A stretch of 64,000 nt of DNA from JAJEFO01 sp965221845 (GCA_965221845.1 OZ244919.1:682001-746000); one strand, 5' to 3'; positions 26,976 through 36,854 are shown, numbered from the stretch's first letter. Numbers and translations are program-made. The notes: generated by a model from the sequence alone, not told the origin.

Positions 26976-27444
26976 TCTTCGCACGCGTTTCCGACACCCT
27001 GTCCGAGGAGTCGGGCCTCGAATGCGCGCCCGGCGCAAGAAGGTCCTCCGGCCAGAGGACCGGACGCTCGAGAGGCGGCCCGACGCACAGGGCCGTGGCC
27101 GTCGTGGACGTGCCTGGATGTCTGGTCCGCTTCACGACCCTCCCGGCCGGGCGCACGGCCCGAGGGGGTGCCGGACCTGCGCGACGGCCTTGCGTCGGGG
27201 ACGCTGGCCGGGGACATGGCGTTCAGCGCGGACCGGCTGCACGGGGACGCGGCGGAACCGGACGATGCAGCGGGCGCATGACCGGGACATGCGATTCTGG
27301 CGGCACCCGACGGAGAGCCTGTCCGCCAGGACCGGGAAGTTCCGGGCGATCGTGACACGCTGCGCCAGGATCGACGGGAGCTTCGCGGCGGGGATTCACC
27401 CCGTCGCCGGCGTGGTCGCCGCGACATGACTGTCAACGGGCCCT
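26976..27444 (+). mobile_element. IS427-like (IS5 family) remnant, 5'-truncated
   Basis: Ends in TGTCAACGGGCCC at 27432-27444, the terminal repeat of the element at 29226. Plus-strand frames match that element's transposase out of register: RVSDTLSEESGLE, GRSRGG, RAVAVVD, GCLVRFTTLP, and finally GSFAAGIHPVAGVVAAT. Several frameshifts separate the pieces and the first third is missing. The stretch 27445-27554 has no recognisable gene. Confidence 0.7.
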
Positions 27445-27690
27445 GACTCGAATCGTCTTCGACTTTTTCATTGAACGCGCTCTGGCCGAAAGGGGCGCAG
27501 AACAGCGGCTGACGCCCCCGACCTTGCTATCCGGCTTCGACCTCCCGGGCCTTTCAAAGAACCGGGTGTAGCCCAGACTGGTTGACGACCGCGATTCTCT
27601 TCTGCCACGCTTTCCCTGCGGCGCATCGTGCAACGGCCGGACGAACCGGCCTGCGGCGCGCCGCATGAGGCAGATGCAGGAGTGCGTGTC

Positions 27691-29218
27691 ATGACTGACG
27701 AGAGCGAAGGGAGCCGGGTGCACCGCCATCCGGACGCGGCGGACTGTCCGGAGGGCCTTCCCGAGGACGAGGCGGCGGCGCATCCGCCGCCGGTCCGCAG
27801 GCACGCAGGCGGCCACACGCGATGCTGGATCGAGGGGGGCGAGGTGCGGAGCCGCGACGTCGCGGGGGACGGCACGCCCGAGGCGCTGCCGGGGCGGTCC
27901 CGTCGGAGTTCGGTCCGCTGCCGCCGCGGCTGGCGGCGGACCCGGGCTCGGGGGTTCCGGACCTGGACGGCGTGGAGCGGGCGCTCCGGGACGCCTCGCC
28001 GGGCGGCGGCGCGGCGGCGCCGAGCTTCTGCCGGGCGGCTGGACGCGACGCTGCCGGCGCCGGAGTGCGCGGCCTGCGGCAGGCCGACGGCCCGGCATTC
28101 GGCGACGCCGAAGTCCTTGCCTCGAGCCGGCTGGGGCGGGTCGAGGCGGAGCGGTCGCGTTTCCGCTGCCGGTCCTGCGGCGGGGGATGCTTCCCGCCGG
28201 ACCGGGCGCCGGGCCTTGAGGGCGAGACGGTGACGCCGGGGATGGCGAGCGTCATCGCCGGGACCGTTCCGCTCATGGGCTTCGAGGCGGCGAGCCGGCA
28301 TGTCGACAGCCTCGCCGGGGCGGACGCCTCGTCGAGCTCGCTGCAGCGCCGGGCGCCGGGCTCGGCGAGGCGGCGGCCCGCTTCGAGCGCGAGGAGGTGC
28401 CGGACGGCAGGCCGCCGGAACCGCGCATGCAGCTCTCCGTCGACGGCGCCGGCGTCCCGATGCGCAGGGAGGAGACCGAGGGCGTTCGCGGCAGGCAGGC
28501 CGACGGCACCTCGAGGACCCGAGAAGCCAGGCTTGCGGTCATCTGCACCGCCGAGGGCCGGGACCCCGGGACCGGCGCGGCGGCGAGGACCGGGGCGGCG
28601 AATCCGTCACCTGCCTGACCGGCGGCGCGGCGGCGCCGTCCGGAGGCCGGGAGGCCTCGGACTTCGCGGCGCGGCCCGACCGGGAGGCCCGGCGGCGGGG
28701 GCTGCACGACGCGGGCGGGCCCGTCGTCGTCTCCGACGGGGCGGACTGGATCCCCAACGCCTGCGAGGATCTCTTCGGGGGCCGGAAGGCCGCCTTCGTG
28801 CCCGGCCTCCTCCACTGCCCGGAACGCGCCTCCGACGCCGCGAGGCGGTCCTGCCGGCGGGGGCGGAGCGGGACCGGCGGTTCGCGGAGGCGAGGCGGAC
28901 GTCAGGGCGGGCCGGGCGGCGAAGGCCGTCCGGGATCTCGCGCCGTCCGGGGACCGGCACGGGGAGGTGGAGGCGTGCCGCTATTTCGAGAGGAACCTCG
29001 GCCGGATGCGGCACGACGGGTTCCGGGAACGGGGCGTCCGGGCCGGAAGCGGCGTCGTGGAGGGCGGATGCAGGCAGTTCGGGCTGCGGACGGAGCGCTC
29101 CGGCGCCCGCTGGTCGAAGAGGGGCGCCAACGCCATGCTGGCGCTGAAGGGCTGCGCCATGAACCTCAGGGTGCCCGACTTCCTCGAATGGCGGACGAAT
29201 CAGGCCATCGCCGCATGA
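27691..29218 (+). pseudogene. ISKra4-family transposase, multiply frameshifted
   Basis: Pieces in several frames give the family order: DLDGVERALRDASPG; a Cys-rich zinc region PECAACGRP with RFRCRSCGGGCFP; PGMASVIAGTVPLMGFEAA; the first catalytic Asp in MQLSVDGAGVPMRREETEG with DGTSRTREARLAV; the second in VVVSDGADWIPNACEDLF; and a C-terminal GVRAGSGVVEGGCRQFGL with RGANAMLALKGCAMNLR. At least four frame changes are needed to join them, so no functional protein can be made from this copy. Confidence 0.7.
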
Positions 29219-29225
29219 GCAACTA

Positions 29226-30096
29226 GGGCCCGTTGACACTCATGTCGCCGCGACCACGCCGGCGACGAGGTGGATCCCGGCGGCAAAGCTCGCGTCGGTC
29301 TTGTCGTACCGGGTCGCGATCGCACGGAACTCCCTGGTCTTCGCGAAGAGGCTCTCCACCAGGTGCCGCCACCCGTACACCTCCCGGTCATGCGCCCGCG
29401 GCACCGTCCGGCTCCGCTTCGACGGAATCACCGCCTCCGCCCCGCGTTCCGCCAGGTCCTCCAGCAGCCAGTCCGCGTCGAACGCCCTGTCGCCGACGAA
29501 GGCCCCGAACGCCAGGCCGTCGAGAAGCCCCGGCACCCCCTTGAGGTCGTGCGCCTGGCCGGGAAGGATCCTGAAGCGGACCAGATAGCCGAGCGCGTCC
29601 ACGACGGCCACGGCCCTGCTCGTCAGGCCGCCTCTGGAACGACCGATCCCCTGGCTCGAGGTCCCCCTTTTGCGCCGGACGCCTTCTGATGCGCCTGGAC
29701 GACCGTGCCGTCGACGAACACCCACTCGAGGCCGGACTCCTCGGACAAGGCGTCGGAAACGCGTTCGAAAACTCCCGAAAGCGCCCAGCGCCGGAACCGC
29801 TTGAAGACGCTGTTCCAGTTCCCGAACCGCGCGGGGAGGTCGCGCCACGGCGACCCCGTGCGGAACCGCCAGAGCACCGCCTCCATGAAAAGGCGGTTGT
29901 CCGCCGCCGTGCCGCCGGGATCGGACTTCTTGCCCGGCAGCATGTCCTCGATCCGCGCCCACATGGCGTCGGTCAGAACCGTCCTGTCTGCATTCATGAT
30001 GTCACCTGTTTCCTGCCCGTGCCGCCGTTCCGGCGGTCATCGGGGAAGGAAATGGCATGGAAGCGGGCGATTCGCAAGGCAACTGTCAACGGGCCC
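29226..30096 (-). mobile_element. IS427-like element of the IS5 family, apparently intact
   Basis: 871 bp with perfect 13-bp ends GGGCCCGTTGACA and TGTCAACGGGCCC, inserted with duplication of TA (29224-29225 and 30097-30098). It carries a two-frame transposase on the minus strand. The intact ends and frames contrast with the decayed ISKra4-type host element, so it is a younger insertion. Confidence 0.88.
29240..29997 (-). CDS. IS5-family (IS427 group) transposase made by -1 frameshift
   Basis: The first frame starts MNADRTVLTDAMWARIEDML at 29997 and stops at 29623 after VFVDGTVVQAHQKASGAK. The second overlapping frame continues with GIGRSRGGLTSRAVAVVDAL, LLPGQ-like ILPGQAHD, GDRAFDADWL (second catalytic Asp), and the DHREVYGWRHLVESLF-like Glu motif written HDREVYGWRHLVESLF, ending GIHLVAGVVAAT at 29240. 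The switch point lies at GGCGCAAAAGGGG, an A4G slippery run where a -1 slip joins the frames, as is usual in IS427-group elements. The full product would be about 250 residues, normal for a functional DDE transposase. Confidence 0.8.
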
Positions 30097-30169
30097 TAAT
30101 CTGGGCTACACCCCAAAGAACCATACTTGTACAGGCAACCGTTTTCCTGCATGCTCCGGGCATGCAGGT

Positions 30170-30554
30170 CGGTCTCCGCCATCTTGGTTCTCGCACGCCT
30201 GACCGGCTCGCCGGGGCCCTGCGCTCGGGCGGGGCCACCCGTCACGCCCTGGCCCGCGGGCTGTGCGAGCGGACCGGCTGGCTGAACGCCCGCGGCCGGC
30301 CGTGCATTCAGACGGCCGCCAAGGCGCTGCCCGTCCTGGCGGGACGGCCGGGGCTTGCGCTTCCGCCGCCGCGCGCCGCGCCGGAGGCGGCCGCCGCGCC
30401 CGCCGTGCCGGCCGGCGACGTGCCGGGCACGCCGACCCCGCTGCCCGTGCTCGCCGTCTCGGCCGCCGGGACGGAGCCTCCCGACGGCGCCGACGACCTG
30501 CGCAAGCTCCTCGCCTTCGACGCCGTCACCGCCCGGCCCGCGTCGCCGGCCTGA
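30170..30554 (+). pseudogene. Fragment resembling the N-terminus of DUF4338-type transposon proteins
   Basis: The frame reads TRHALARGLCERTGWLNARG then RPCIQTAAKALPVLAGRPG and LALPPPR. The 'Arg-x-x-Leu-x-x-x-Leu-Cys-Glu-x-x-Gly-Trp' pattern followed by a Leu-Pro-Pro turn is what I know from the N-terminus of DUF4338/transposon proteins. The rest is Ala/Pro-rich and ends at 30554. A 9-bp perfect hairpin (CCTGCATGC, 5-nt loop) lies at 30146-30168. The stretch 30555-30767 holds nothing recognised. Confidence 0.3.
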
Positions 30555-30767
30555 CGGTCCTCGCCCGAGAGCGCCCGGAGACGCCCGCCACCGAGGCCTT
30601 CCCGGAGGAGGACGTCGACCTGCTTCACACGCTGCTGGAGAGCCAGGGCCACCGGAACGTCGAGAGGATGCCCGGCGGCTGCCGTTCCGGGCGCGACGTT
30701 CCCGTCCGCCGCCTGCCGGCAGCGGGCCGGCTTGAAACCGAGGGCGGAGCCGGGAGGCAGCCTGCTG

Positions 30768-31067
30768 TCACCTGTTCATTGGCAGCCGCTCCTGGAGGAC
30801 GGCCTCGAGACGGGCCAGACCCTTCGCGAGATCCCCGATCGCGGCCCGGTTCTCGCGGATCTCCGCGCGGAGATCATCCCGCACCGACCCGATCTCGGCC
30901 CAAAGGATGCCGAATGCGGCGAGGCCCGCGGCGGCCAAGCCGCCGATGAGCCACATCTGCGTCGGCCGGTCGAAGCCCTGCGCGGACCGTCGCGAGAAGG
31001 TCTCCTGCAGGAAATCGATCTGCTCGCGCGTGAAGCCGTGCCTCGTCCCTTCCGTCGCCTCGGCCAT
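30768..31067 (-). CDS. Small membrane protein with C-terminal coiled coil, function unknown
   Basis: 99 residues from the ATG at 31067, preceded by GGGGAGG. The N-terminus is soluble and helical (HGFTREQIDFLQETFSRR). A single transmembrane helix follows (MWLIGGLAAAGLAAFGILWA, about 46-65), then a coiled-coil tail (DDLRAEIRENRAAIGDLAKG and on) with regular heptads. I recognise no family. A topology related in kind (coiled coil plus one helix) occurs in the proteins at 50596 and 51277, but the order is reversed. It stands alone between mobile elements. Confidence 0.65.
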   Translation of the reverse strand: MAEATEGTRHGFTREQIDFLQETFSRRSAQGFDRPTQMWLIGGLAAAGLAAFGILWAEIGSVRDDLRAEIRENRAAIGDLAKGLARLEAVLQERLPMNR

Positions 31068-31336
31068 CAAGTGCCCTCCCCGCACCTGCGCATTGACATA
31101 AGCCGTTCCGCGTCCCGCCGCAAGACAGCGGCGCTTGCCGTGGCGATCCTGACCGGCGCCGTCGGCCTGCGCGGCGGACGCACCGCATCCCGCCACGGCG
31201 CGGACCGCCAGACGACCGGACGCCATGATCGACGACCTGATGCCCCGCGTTGCGCCACGATGGCGATCCTTCGCCGCTCGCCGAGGTCCTGAATGAGGTC
31301 GATCGCCGCCACCCGGCCTTCCCGCGCGAACCCTGA

Positions 31337-31434
31337 GAGCTTGGCCTAAAATTCATGCCAAGAAACTATATATAGTGCTAAAATCTTGAAAATATGCCAT
31401 TATATTTCAATATATGGTATTTTAGGTCAAGCTC
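31337..31434. mobile_element. 98-bp MITE related to the IS1031-type element
   Basis: Inverted ends GAGCTTGGCCTAAAAT and the complement of GAGCTTGACCTAAAAT, flanked by TGA at 31334-31336 and 31435-31437. The interior is AT-rich and about 80% like the copy at 26544, including GTGCTAAAATCT and CCATTATA. It sits between frames that are open but not recognised on either side. Confidence 0.88.
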
Positions 31435-31437
31435 TGA

Positions 31438-31737
31438 GAGCCTGGCCGGACGAATGTCCTGCCCGAGCTCCCGGCGGCAGCGAAAGCGCCCGGATGAACA
31501 CCGGTCGGGCCAGGATGCCGTCCAGGCGGGCGACGCTCTCTGCTTGCGGCCGCCTGCACAGCCATGCCGGCGTGACTGGCCAGGCCCGGGACCGTTCTGC
31601 AGCAGGTTTCCCATGGTCGCCCGCCGCGTCTCGCCGAGGCTGTTTTCGCGACGTCGGCAACAGACATTCTTCTCATGCGCCTCCAGGGTCCGCTCTCGCG
31701 ATGCTGCCCGCAGCAGCCGCATCGCCGCCAGCCGGTT
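31438..31737. other. Non-coding or decayed stretch
   Basis: 300 bp between the MITE and the DMT transporter. A minus-strand frame (RRELGQDIRPARLS just before the MITE) is open but matches nothing I can name; it may be the tail of a gene the MITE entered. Confidence 0.4.
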
Positions 31738-32637
31738 TCAGGGCCGTGACCTCGGCTGACGCCCGATCCCTGCAAGCCGCCGCTCGCGCCAGAAGGCGTA
31801 CAGCCCCGAACCCACGATCAGCGTGACGCCGGCCCAGGTCATCAGGTCGGGAACTTCGCCGAAGACAAGGTATGCGATGACGAGAGCGAACAGGATCCGT
31901 GAATAGCGAAACGGCGCCAAGGACGAGACGTCCCCGCTCCGCATCGCCGTTGTCAGCGTCCACAGCGCCGCGGAGATCGCCAGGATCATGCCAAGGTACC
32001 AGACCGCCGTCTCGAGACTCACGGGCCGCCAGCCCCCCTGAAAGAGCATCATGACCGCCCCGGCGGGCGCCATGGGCACCATTGACCAGGCGACGGCGAA
32101 CGGCGTCGAGACCCTTGCCGGCAAGCGACGGCTCGCGAGGTCGCGCGCCGCAAGGCCGAAGACATAGACAAGAACCCAGAGGAGCCCGGGGTCGAACGCG
32201 CTGAAGCCCGGGCGGAGAATCATCAGCACGCCGGCAAGGGCAAGCCCGACCGCAGCCCAGCGGCGCCATCCGATGTCCTCCTTCAGAAACAGGGCCGCGC
32301 CGACAACCACCGCCAGCGGCTGCGCCTGCGCAAGCGCGATCACCGAGGAAAGCGGCGCCAGGCCGAGCGCGATGACGATGCCGATGCCACCCGCGACCTC
32401 GCCCGCCGTCCGAACCAGAAGCGCAGGATCAAGGGCCTCCGGCGACCAGAGCCGCTCGCCGGACCGCCACATCGCGGCCCGGAACAGGCAGAACGTCGCG
32501 ACCGAGCTGATGAAGACGACCTGCCCCGCGCCCTGGGATTCGCTGGCAAGCTTGACGAACGCGTCAACGGCCGCGAAGCACGCCATGGCGATGACGGTCA
32601 GCAGGATCGCCCGGGCGCCGGATGTGCCGTTCTGCAT
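31738..32637 (-). CDS. EamA/DMT-superfamily transporter
   Basis: 299 residues with ten predicted transmembrane helices in two repeats of five, as in EamA (RhaT) permeases. It begins ARAILLTVIAMACFAAVDAFVKLAS; a conserved stretch at the end of the first repeat is SSVIALAQAQPLAVVVGAAL with FLKEDIGWRRWAAVGLALAG, and the second repeat contains FRYSRILFALVIAYLVFGE. Such inner-membrane proteins export or import metabolites including amino acids and S-adenosylmethionine. The substrate is unknown. It shares a strand with the two cyclophilin genes but is separated from them by about 75 bp. Confidence 0.9.
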   Translation of the reverse strand: MQNGTSGARAILLTVIAMACFAAVDAFVKLASESQGAGQVVFISSVATFCLFRAAMWRSGERLWSPEALDPALLVRTAGEVAGGIGIVIALGLAPLSSVIALAQAQPLAVVVGAALFLKEDIGWRRWAAVGLALAGVLMILRPGFSAFDPGLLWVLVYVFGLAARDLASRRLPARVSTPFAVAWSMVPMAPAGAVMMLFQGGWRPVSLETAVWYLGMILAISAALWTLTTAMRSGDVSSLAPFRYSRILFALVIAYLVFGEVPDLMTWAGVTLIVGSGLYAFWRERRLAGIGRQPRSRP

Positions 32638-32711
32638 CTGCCGGCCGTCAGGGCGTGCGCCGCCGCGTCAGGGCGCGTGCCCGGTGGCGAGGCGCCGCCG
32701 CCCGCCAGCCG

Positions 32712-33275
32712 CTAGCGTTCGATCGATGCGTCAAGCATGACATCAGGGTCATCCGTCACGGCACCGTTCGCGCCCGTTCCGCGCTTGATGGCGTCAACCA
32801 CGTCCATGCCCTCGATGACACTGCCGACGACCGTGTACCGTCCGTTCAGGAAATGGCCGTCCCGAAACATGATGAAGAACTGGCTGTTGGCCGAATCCGG
32901 GCTTCGGGCGCGCGCCATTCCGACGGTTCCGCGATCGAACGGAATTTCGCTGAATTCGGCCGGAAGATCGGGCCTGCCGGAACCGCCGGTGCCGGCCCGG
33001 CGCAGGTCTCCGCCGGCCATCCCGAACTCGACGTCCCCGGTCTGCGCCATGAACCCCTCGATCACGCGGTGAAAGGCGACGCCGTCATAGGCGCCCTCTT
33101 CCGCGAGCGCCGCGATCCGCTCCGCATGCGCGGGCGCCACGTCCTCGAACAGGTCTATGACGATGCGTCCGCGCGCCTCGCCTTCAACCCGGATGACCAG
33201 ATTGGGTCCGGACCCGTCATCCGCAGCGACGGCGGGAGAGGCCAGGACCGCGACTGCAAGCAGGACCCTAAGCAT
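32712..33275 (-). CDS. Peptidyl-prolyl cis-trans isomerase, cyclophilin type, exported
   Basis: 187 residues. A short signal peptide (MLRVLLAVAVLASPAVAAD) is followed by a cyclophilin domain: FEDVAPAHAERIAALAEEGA, YDGVAFHRVIEGFMAQTGD (catalytic Arg), ANSQFFIMF and the glycine-rich G-x-Y-T-V-V-G loop. It catalyses proline isomerisation in the periplasm. Its start overlaps the end of the cytoplasmic paralogue by eight bases, so the pair is one transcription unit, as is common in Rhodobacterales-type genomes. Confidence 0.93.
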   Translation of the reverse strand: MLRVLLAVAVLASPAVAADDGSGPNLVIRVEGEARGRIVIDLFEDVAPAHAERIAALAEEGAYDGVAFHRVIEGFMAQTGDVEFGMAGGDLRRAGTGGSGRPDLPAEFSEIPFDRGTVGMARARSPDSANSQFFIMFRDGHFLNGRYTVVGSVIEGMDVVDAIKRGTGANGAVTDDPDVMLDASIER

Positions 33276-33774
33276 CTGCCGCCACCCTCACGCTGATCAT
33301 TCTTTCCGGGTTCGAGGGAGGCTCTCCGCGAGGGAGCGCGTCCACCAGTTCCATGCCCGAGGTCACGCGCCCGTAGACCGTGTACTCGCCGTCGAGAAAA
33401 TGGTTGTCGCGGAGATTTACGAAGAACTGGCTGTTGGCCGAGTCCGGGCTCTGGCTCCGCGCCGCGCCGAACGTGCCCCGATCATGTGGAATGCGGCTGA
33501 ATTCGGCCGGCAGGTCGGGAAGGCTCGATCCGCCCGTTCCCGCCTTCCGAAGGTCCAGCCCGGCGCCGTGGCATCCATGCTCGACGTCGCCGGCCTGGGC
33601 CATGAAGCCCTCGATCACCCTGTGAAAGATCACGCCGTCGTAGGCGCCCCGGCGCGCCAGCTCCTTCATGCGCCCGGAATGCGCCGGCGCGACGTCCGGC
33701 ATCAGCCGGACAACGACCGTGCCGCGCTTCAAGGCGATCAGGATCGTGTTTTCGGGATCCTCGCAATCAGCCAA
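33268..33774 (-). CDS. Peptidyl-prolyl cis-trans isomerase, cyclophilin type, cytoplasmic
   Basis: 168 residues if translation begins at TTG 33774, chosen because AAGGAGG lies five bases before it and the family's N-terminus (NTILIALKRGTVVVRLMPD) starts right after; the ATG at 33906 gives an unlikely 44-residue leader. The cyclophilin core is complete: YDGVIFHRVIEGFMAQAGD, ANSQFFVNLRDNHFLDGEY. No signal peptide is present, in contrast to the overlapping downstream paralogue. It is the first gene of the two-gene unit. Confidence 0.9.
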   Translation of the reverse strand: MADCEDPENTILIALKRGTVVVRLMPDVAPAHSGRMKELARRGAYDGVIFHRVIEGFMAQAGDVEHGCHGAGLDLRKAGTGGSSLPDLPAEFSRIPHDRGTFGAARSQSPDSANSQFFVNLRDNHFLDGEYTVYGRVTSGMELVDALPRGEPPSNPERMISVRVAADA

Positions 33775-34177
33775 CGAGCCCTCCTTCCGCCCGGGAATCG
33801 CGCGGACACTAGCCCTCACGGGACGGAAGGGAAAGCCCGCGACGGACGGGGAAGGCGCCATCGGGCGGGAATGGCCCGCCGGCTGCCGCTTCGCGACGAG
33901 AGGCATCTGTCGAGCGGCGGCGGCCCGGGACAGGGACGGGCGCGCGGCAGGCCCGGCAATACCCGGACGAAGGCCCCTCCTCGCCGGCAGAGCGGCCCGG
34001 CATGATGCCCGTGAAACGCGGATTCCCGGATCGCCAGGCGCAGGAATTCCGGGCCTCGGGAGGGCCCGCGGCCTTCAGGGCGCAGGATGCAGCGGTTCCC
34101 CATGGCCGCGACAGGTCCGGTTGACCTCGCGGGACGGGCGGTTACTCAGGGCGGCAGATGCATTCCGGAGACGCGTC
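33775..34177. other. Divergent intergenic region before pgk
   Basis: 403 bp between divergent cyclophilin and pgk genes. No gene, RNA or repeat is recognised; it should contain both promoters. Confidence 0.5.
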
Positions 34178-35371
34178 ATGGCCTGGAGAACGCTGGATGA
34201 CATGGACCTTGCCGGCAAGGTCGTCCTCACTCGCGTGGACCTGAACGTGCCCGTCGACAGCGGCATCGTGACCGACACGACCCGAATCGCCCGCATGGCT
34301 CCGACGGTTCATGACATCCTCGCCATGGGCGGCAGGCCGGTCCTGCTGTCACATTTTGCCAGGCCAGGGGGCAGGCGCGTGCCGGAAATGTCGCTGGAAC
34401 CGATTCGCGATGACGTCGCACGGGCGCTGGGCGTGCCCGTGACGTTCGCGGAAGACTGCGTCGCGGGCGTCGCGGAGGCGGCGGTTGCGGGGCTGGCCGA
34501 CGGCGAGGTCCTCATGCTGGAGAACACGCGCTTCCATCCGGGAGAGGAATCCAACGACCGGCTGTTCGCGGCCGCCGTTGCCTCGCTTGGCGACGCCTTC
34601 GTCAACGACGCCTTCTCGGCCTCCCACAGGGCCCATGCCTCGACCGAAGGCCTGGCCCGGCTCCTGCCATCCGCGGCCGGCCGGCTCATGGAAGCGGAGA
34701 TCAACGCGCTGGAATCCGCCCTGATCCAGCCCGATCGTCCGCTGGTTGCGGTCGTGGGAGGCGCGAAGGTCTCGACGAAGCTTGAACTGCTCGAGAACCT
34801 CGTCCGCAAGGTGAACACCGTCGTGGTCGGCGGCGGCATGGCCAACACGTTTCTCGCGGCAGGGGGCGCCGAAGTCGGCGGGTCCCTGGCCGAGCGCGAA
34901 ATGGCCGCCACCGCGCGCGGGATCATGGCCAGGGCCGAGGAAGCCGCCTGCGAAATCGTCCTGCCGACGGACGTGGTCTGCGCCCCCGGGCTCGCTGCAG
35001 GCTCGGAAGCCGTCACCGTCGCCGCCGACGCCTGCCCGCCGGGATTCATGATCCTTGACGTCGGGCCGCGAACGGTCGCACAGGCCGGCGACGCGTTCGC
35101 GTCGGCAAGGACGGTCATCTGGAACGGACCGCTCGGCGCCTTCGAGACGGACCCGTTCGACGCAGCCACGGTCGCCGCCGCCCGCAAGGTCGCCGAGCTG
35201 ACGCGGTCAGGCAGGCTGAGATCGGTGGCCGGTGGCGGCGACACGGTCGCGGCGCTGAACAGGGCCGGGGTCGCGGGCGACTTCTCCTACGTCTCGACCG
35301 CGGGCGGCGCGTTCCTGGAATGGATGGAAGGCAAGACGCTTCCGGCAGTGGCCGCCCTTGAGCAGGGCTGA
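34178..35371 (+). CDS. pgk: Phosphoglycerate kinase
   Basis: 397 residues from the ATG at 34178 (GGAG nine bases upstream). The N-domain carries VVLTRVDLNVPVD and LLSHFARPGG (3-phosphoglycerate site). The hinge and C-domain contain LVAVVGGAKVSTKLELLENL, VVVGGGMANTF, WNGPLGAFE and the nucleotide loop VAGGGDTVAALN. It transfers phosphate from 1,3-bisphosphoglycerate to ADP. It is followed 84 bp later by the class I fructose-bisphosphate aldolase, so glycolytic/gluconeogenic genes are grouped here. Confidence 0.97.
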   Translation: MAWRTLDDMDLAGKVVLTRVDLNVPVDSGIVTDTTRIARMAPTVHDILAMGGRPVLLSHFARPGGRRVPEMSLEPIRDDVARALGVPVTFAEDCVAGVAEAAVAGLADGEVLMLENTRFHPGEESNDRLFAAAVASLGDAFVNDAFSASHRAHASTEGLARLLPSAAGRLMEAEINALESALIQPDRPLVAVVGGAKVSTKLELLENLVRKVNTVVVGGGMANTFLAAGGAEVGGSLAEREMAATARGIMARAEEAACEIVLPTDVVCAPGLAAGSEAVTVAADACPPGFMILDVGPRTVAQAGDAFASARTVIWNGPLGAFETDPFDAATVAAARKVAELTRSGRLRSVAGGGDTVAALNRAGVAGDFSYVSTAGGAFLEWMEGKTLPAVAALEQG

Positions 35372-35455
35372 CGCGGGCCGCTTCCGGCGCGCGCCATTGA
35401 CTCGCCGGGAGACGGCTCTAAGACATGCGAATGTCACGGGAACGGGAGGCGTTCG

Positions 35456-36340
35456 ATGCCTGAGACGACTCAGTCCGAGCAGATGCGGACCGGCAAGGGC
35501 TTCGTTGCCGCGCTTGACCAGTCCGGCGGATCGACGCCCGGGGCGCTTCGCCTCTACGGGATCGGAGACGACCGGTACGATTCCGAAGGGGAAATGTTCG
35601 ACCTGATCCACGAGATGCGGTCACGCATCGTGCGCGCACCGGCGTTTTCGGGCGACAAGGTCATCGGCGCGATACTGTTCGAGCAAACGATGGAGCGGGA
35701 CTTCGACGGCATGCCCGCCCCCGCCTGCCTCTGGGAACGAAGGGGCGTCGTGCCCTTCCTCAAGTGTGACAAGGGCCTTCAGGACGAAGCGGACGGCGTT
35801 CAGCTCATGAAGGACATGGGCGACCTCGACGGACTTCTCGCGCGCGCCGGGGCGAAGGGCGTCTTCGGCACGAAGATGCGCTCCGTGATCAACGCCGCAA
35901 GTCCCGACGGGATCGCGGGCGCCGCGGCGCAGCAGTTCGAGATCGCGCGCCGGATTCTCGGCCACGGGCTTGTCCCGATCATCGAGCCGGAAGTGAACAT
36001 CACGATCGATGACAAGGCCGCCGCCGAGGAAATCCTGCGCGACGAGATCATGAAGGGCCTTGACGCCCTGGACCAGGAGGTCATGCTCAAGCTGTCGCTG
36101 CCCAGCGAGAGCGACTTCTACGCCCCCTGCATCGCGCATCCGAACTGCATGCGCGTGGTCGCGCTGTCGGGCGGCCATTCCAGGGACGAAGCCAACCGAC
36201 GCCTGGCGGAAAATCCGGGGATGATCGCGAGCTTCAGCCGCGCATTGACGGAAGGGCTGTCCGATTCACAGTCGGACGACGAATTCAACGCCGTGCTGGC
36301 AGAGACGATCGCGTCCATCTACGAGGCCTCGATTTCCTGA
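35456..36340 (+). CDS. fda: Class I fructose-bisphosphate aldolase
   Basis: 294 residues, the length of the short bacterial class I aldolases. The N-terminus has GKGFVAALDQSGGSTPGAL. PFLKCDKGL contains a lysine of the active site, FGTKMRSVI the region of another conserved lysine, VPIIEPEVNI the Glu motif, and VMLKLSLP the Schiff-base lysine region. The start has GGGAGGC upstream. It cleaves or forms fructose 1,6-bisphosphate through a Schiff base, without metal. It follows pgk and is probably cotranscribed with it. Confidence 0.94.
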   Translation: MPETTQSEQMRTGKGFVAALDQSGGSTPGALRLYGIGDDRYDSEGEMFDLIHEMRSRIVRAPAFSGDKVIGAILFEQTMERDFDGMPAPACLWERRGVVPFLKCDKGLQDEADGVQLMKDMGDLDGLLARAGAKGVFGTKMRSVINAASPDGIAGAAAQQFEIARRILGHGLVPIIEPEVNITIDDKAAAEEILRDEIMKGLDALDQEVMLKLSLPSESDFYAPCIAHPNCMRVVALSGGHSRDEANRRLAENPGMIASFSRALTEGLSDSQSDDEFNAVLAETIASIYEASIS

Positions 36341-36854
36341 GCCACGGGGCGCGCGGCGAGGGATAGCGCCGGCCCCGCGTCGGGAAGGCCCAGCCGGGGC
36401 GGGAGGAAACGGCCGGCGGCCTGCCGAGCGCAAGGGGGGGGCGTCGTCAATCCGCGCGAAGGCCCTTCGATTCCCTTCGTGCGCGGTCTCCGCCGCGATG
36501 ACGTCCCCCGGGAACGACGGGAGTCATGGAGCTTGACCCTCCCCGGGGAGCGAACGGTCCCGAAGGGTGCTGAAGCATGACAGGCGCGCTGCCGGGATCG
36601 CGTCGAGGCGCGAGTCGGAAGCGCGCCCTGCAGCGAACGGGCAGAGACCCCCTCGGCTCGCCCACCTTACGGAGCGCGCCGCCCTGCCGCGCGGCGGACG
36701 TGCCGAACTTCCGGGCGAGAGCGTCCACCGCCTGCCGAGGCCGTCTGCCCGGCGAAGGCTGGCGCGACAGCCCCGGCGACGCAGGAGCCGGGAACCCGGC
36801 AAGGCGCCGCCAGGCCGAGATCCGGAGGGCAAGGAAATCCTGCTGCGGCGATCT
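36341..36854. other. Intergenic region between fda and the cobO leader
   Basis: 514 bp without a gene I can support. It contains a G8 run at 36434-36441 in non-coding sequence. Long open frames here are shadows with Arg/Gly/Pro-rich translations. Confidence 0.5.

Larger units (their letters stand above)
27564..30113 (+). mobile_element. ISKra4-type insertion sequence (type A) with nested IS427-like element
   Basis: Starts GGGTGTAGCCCAGACT and ends AATCTGGGCTACACCC, a near-perfect inverted repeat. The flanks are CAAAGAACC at 27555-27563 and 30114-30122, a perfect 9-bp target duplication, so the outer boundaries are secure. The single transposase gene is decayed. A complete IS427-like element (29226-30096) sits in TA just after the transposase stop. 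Without it the element is about 1.68 kb. Confidence 0.85.

Noticed and set aside
36434..36441. G8 run as a third phase-variation tract
   Set aside because: It lies in non-coding sequence far from any start codon and does not interrupt a supported frame.
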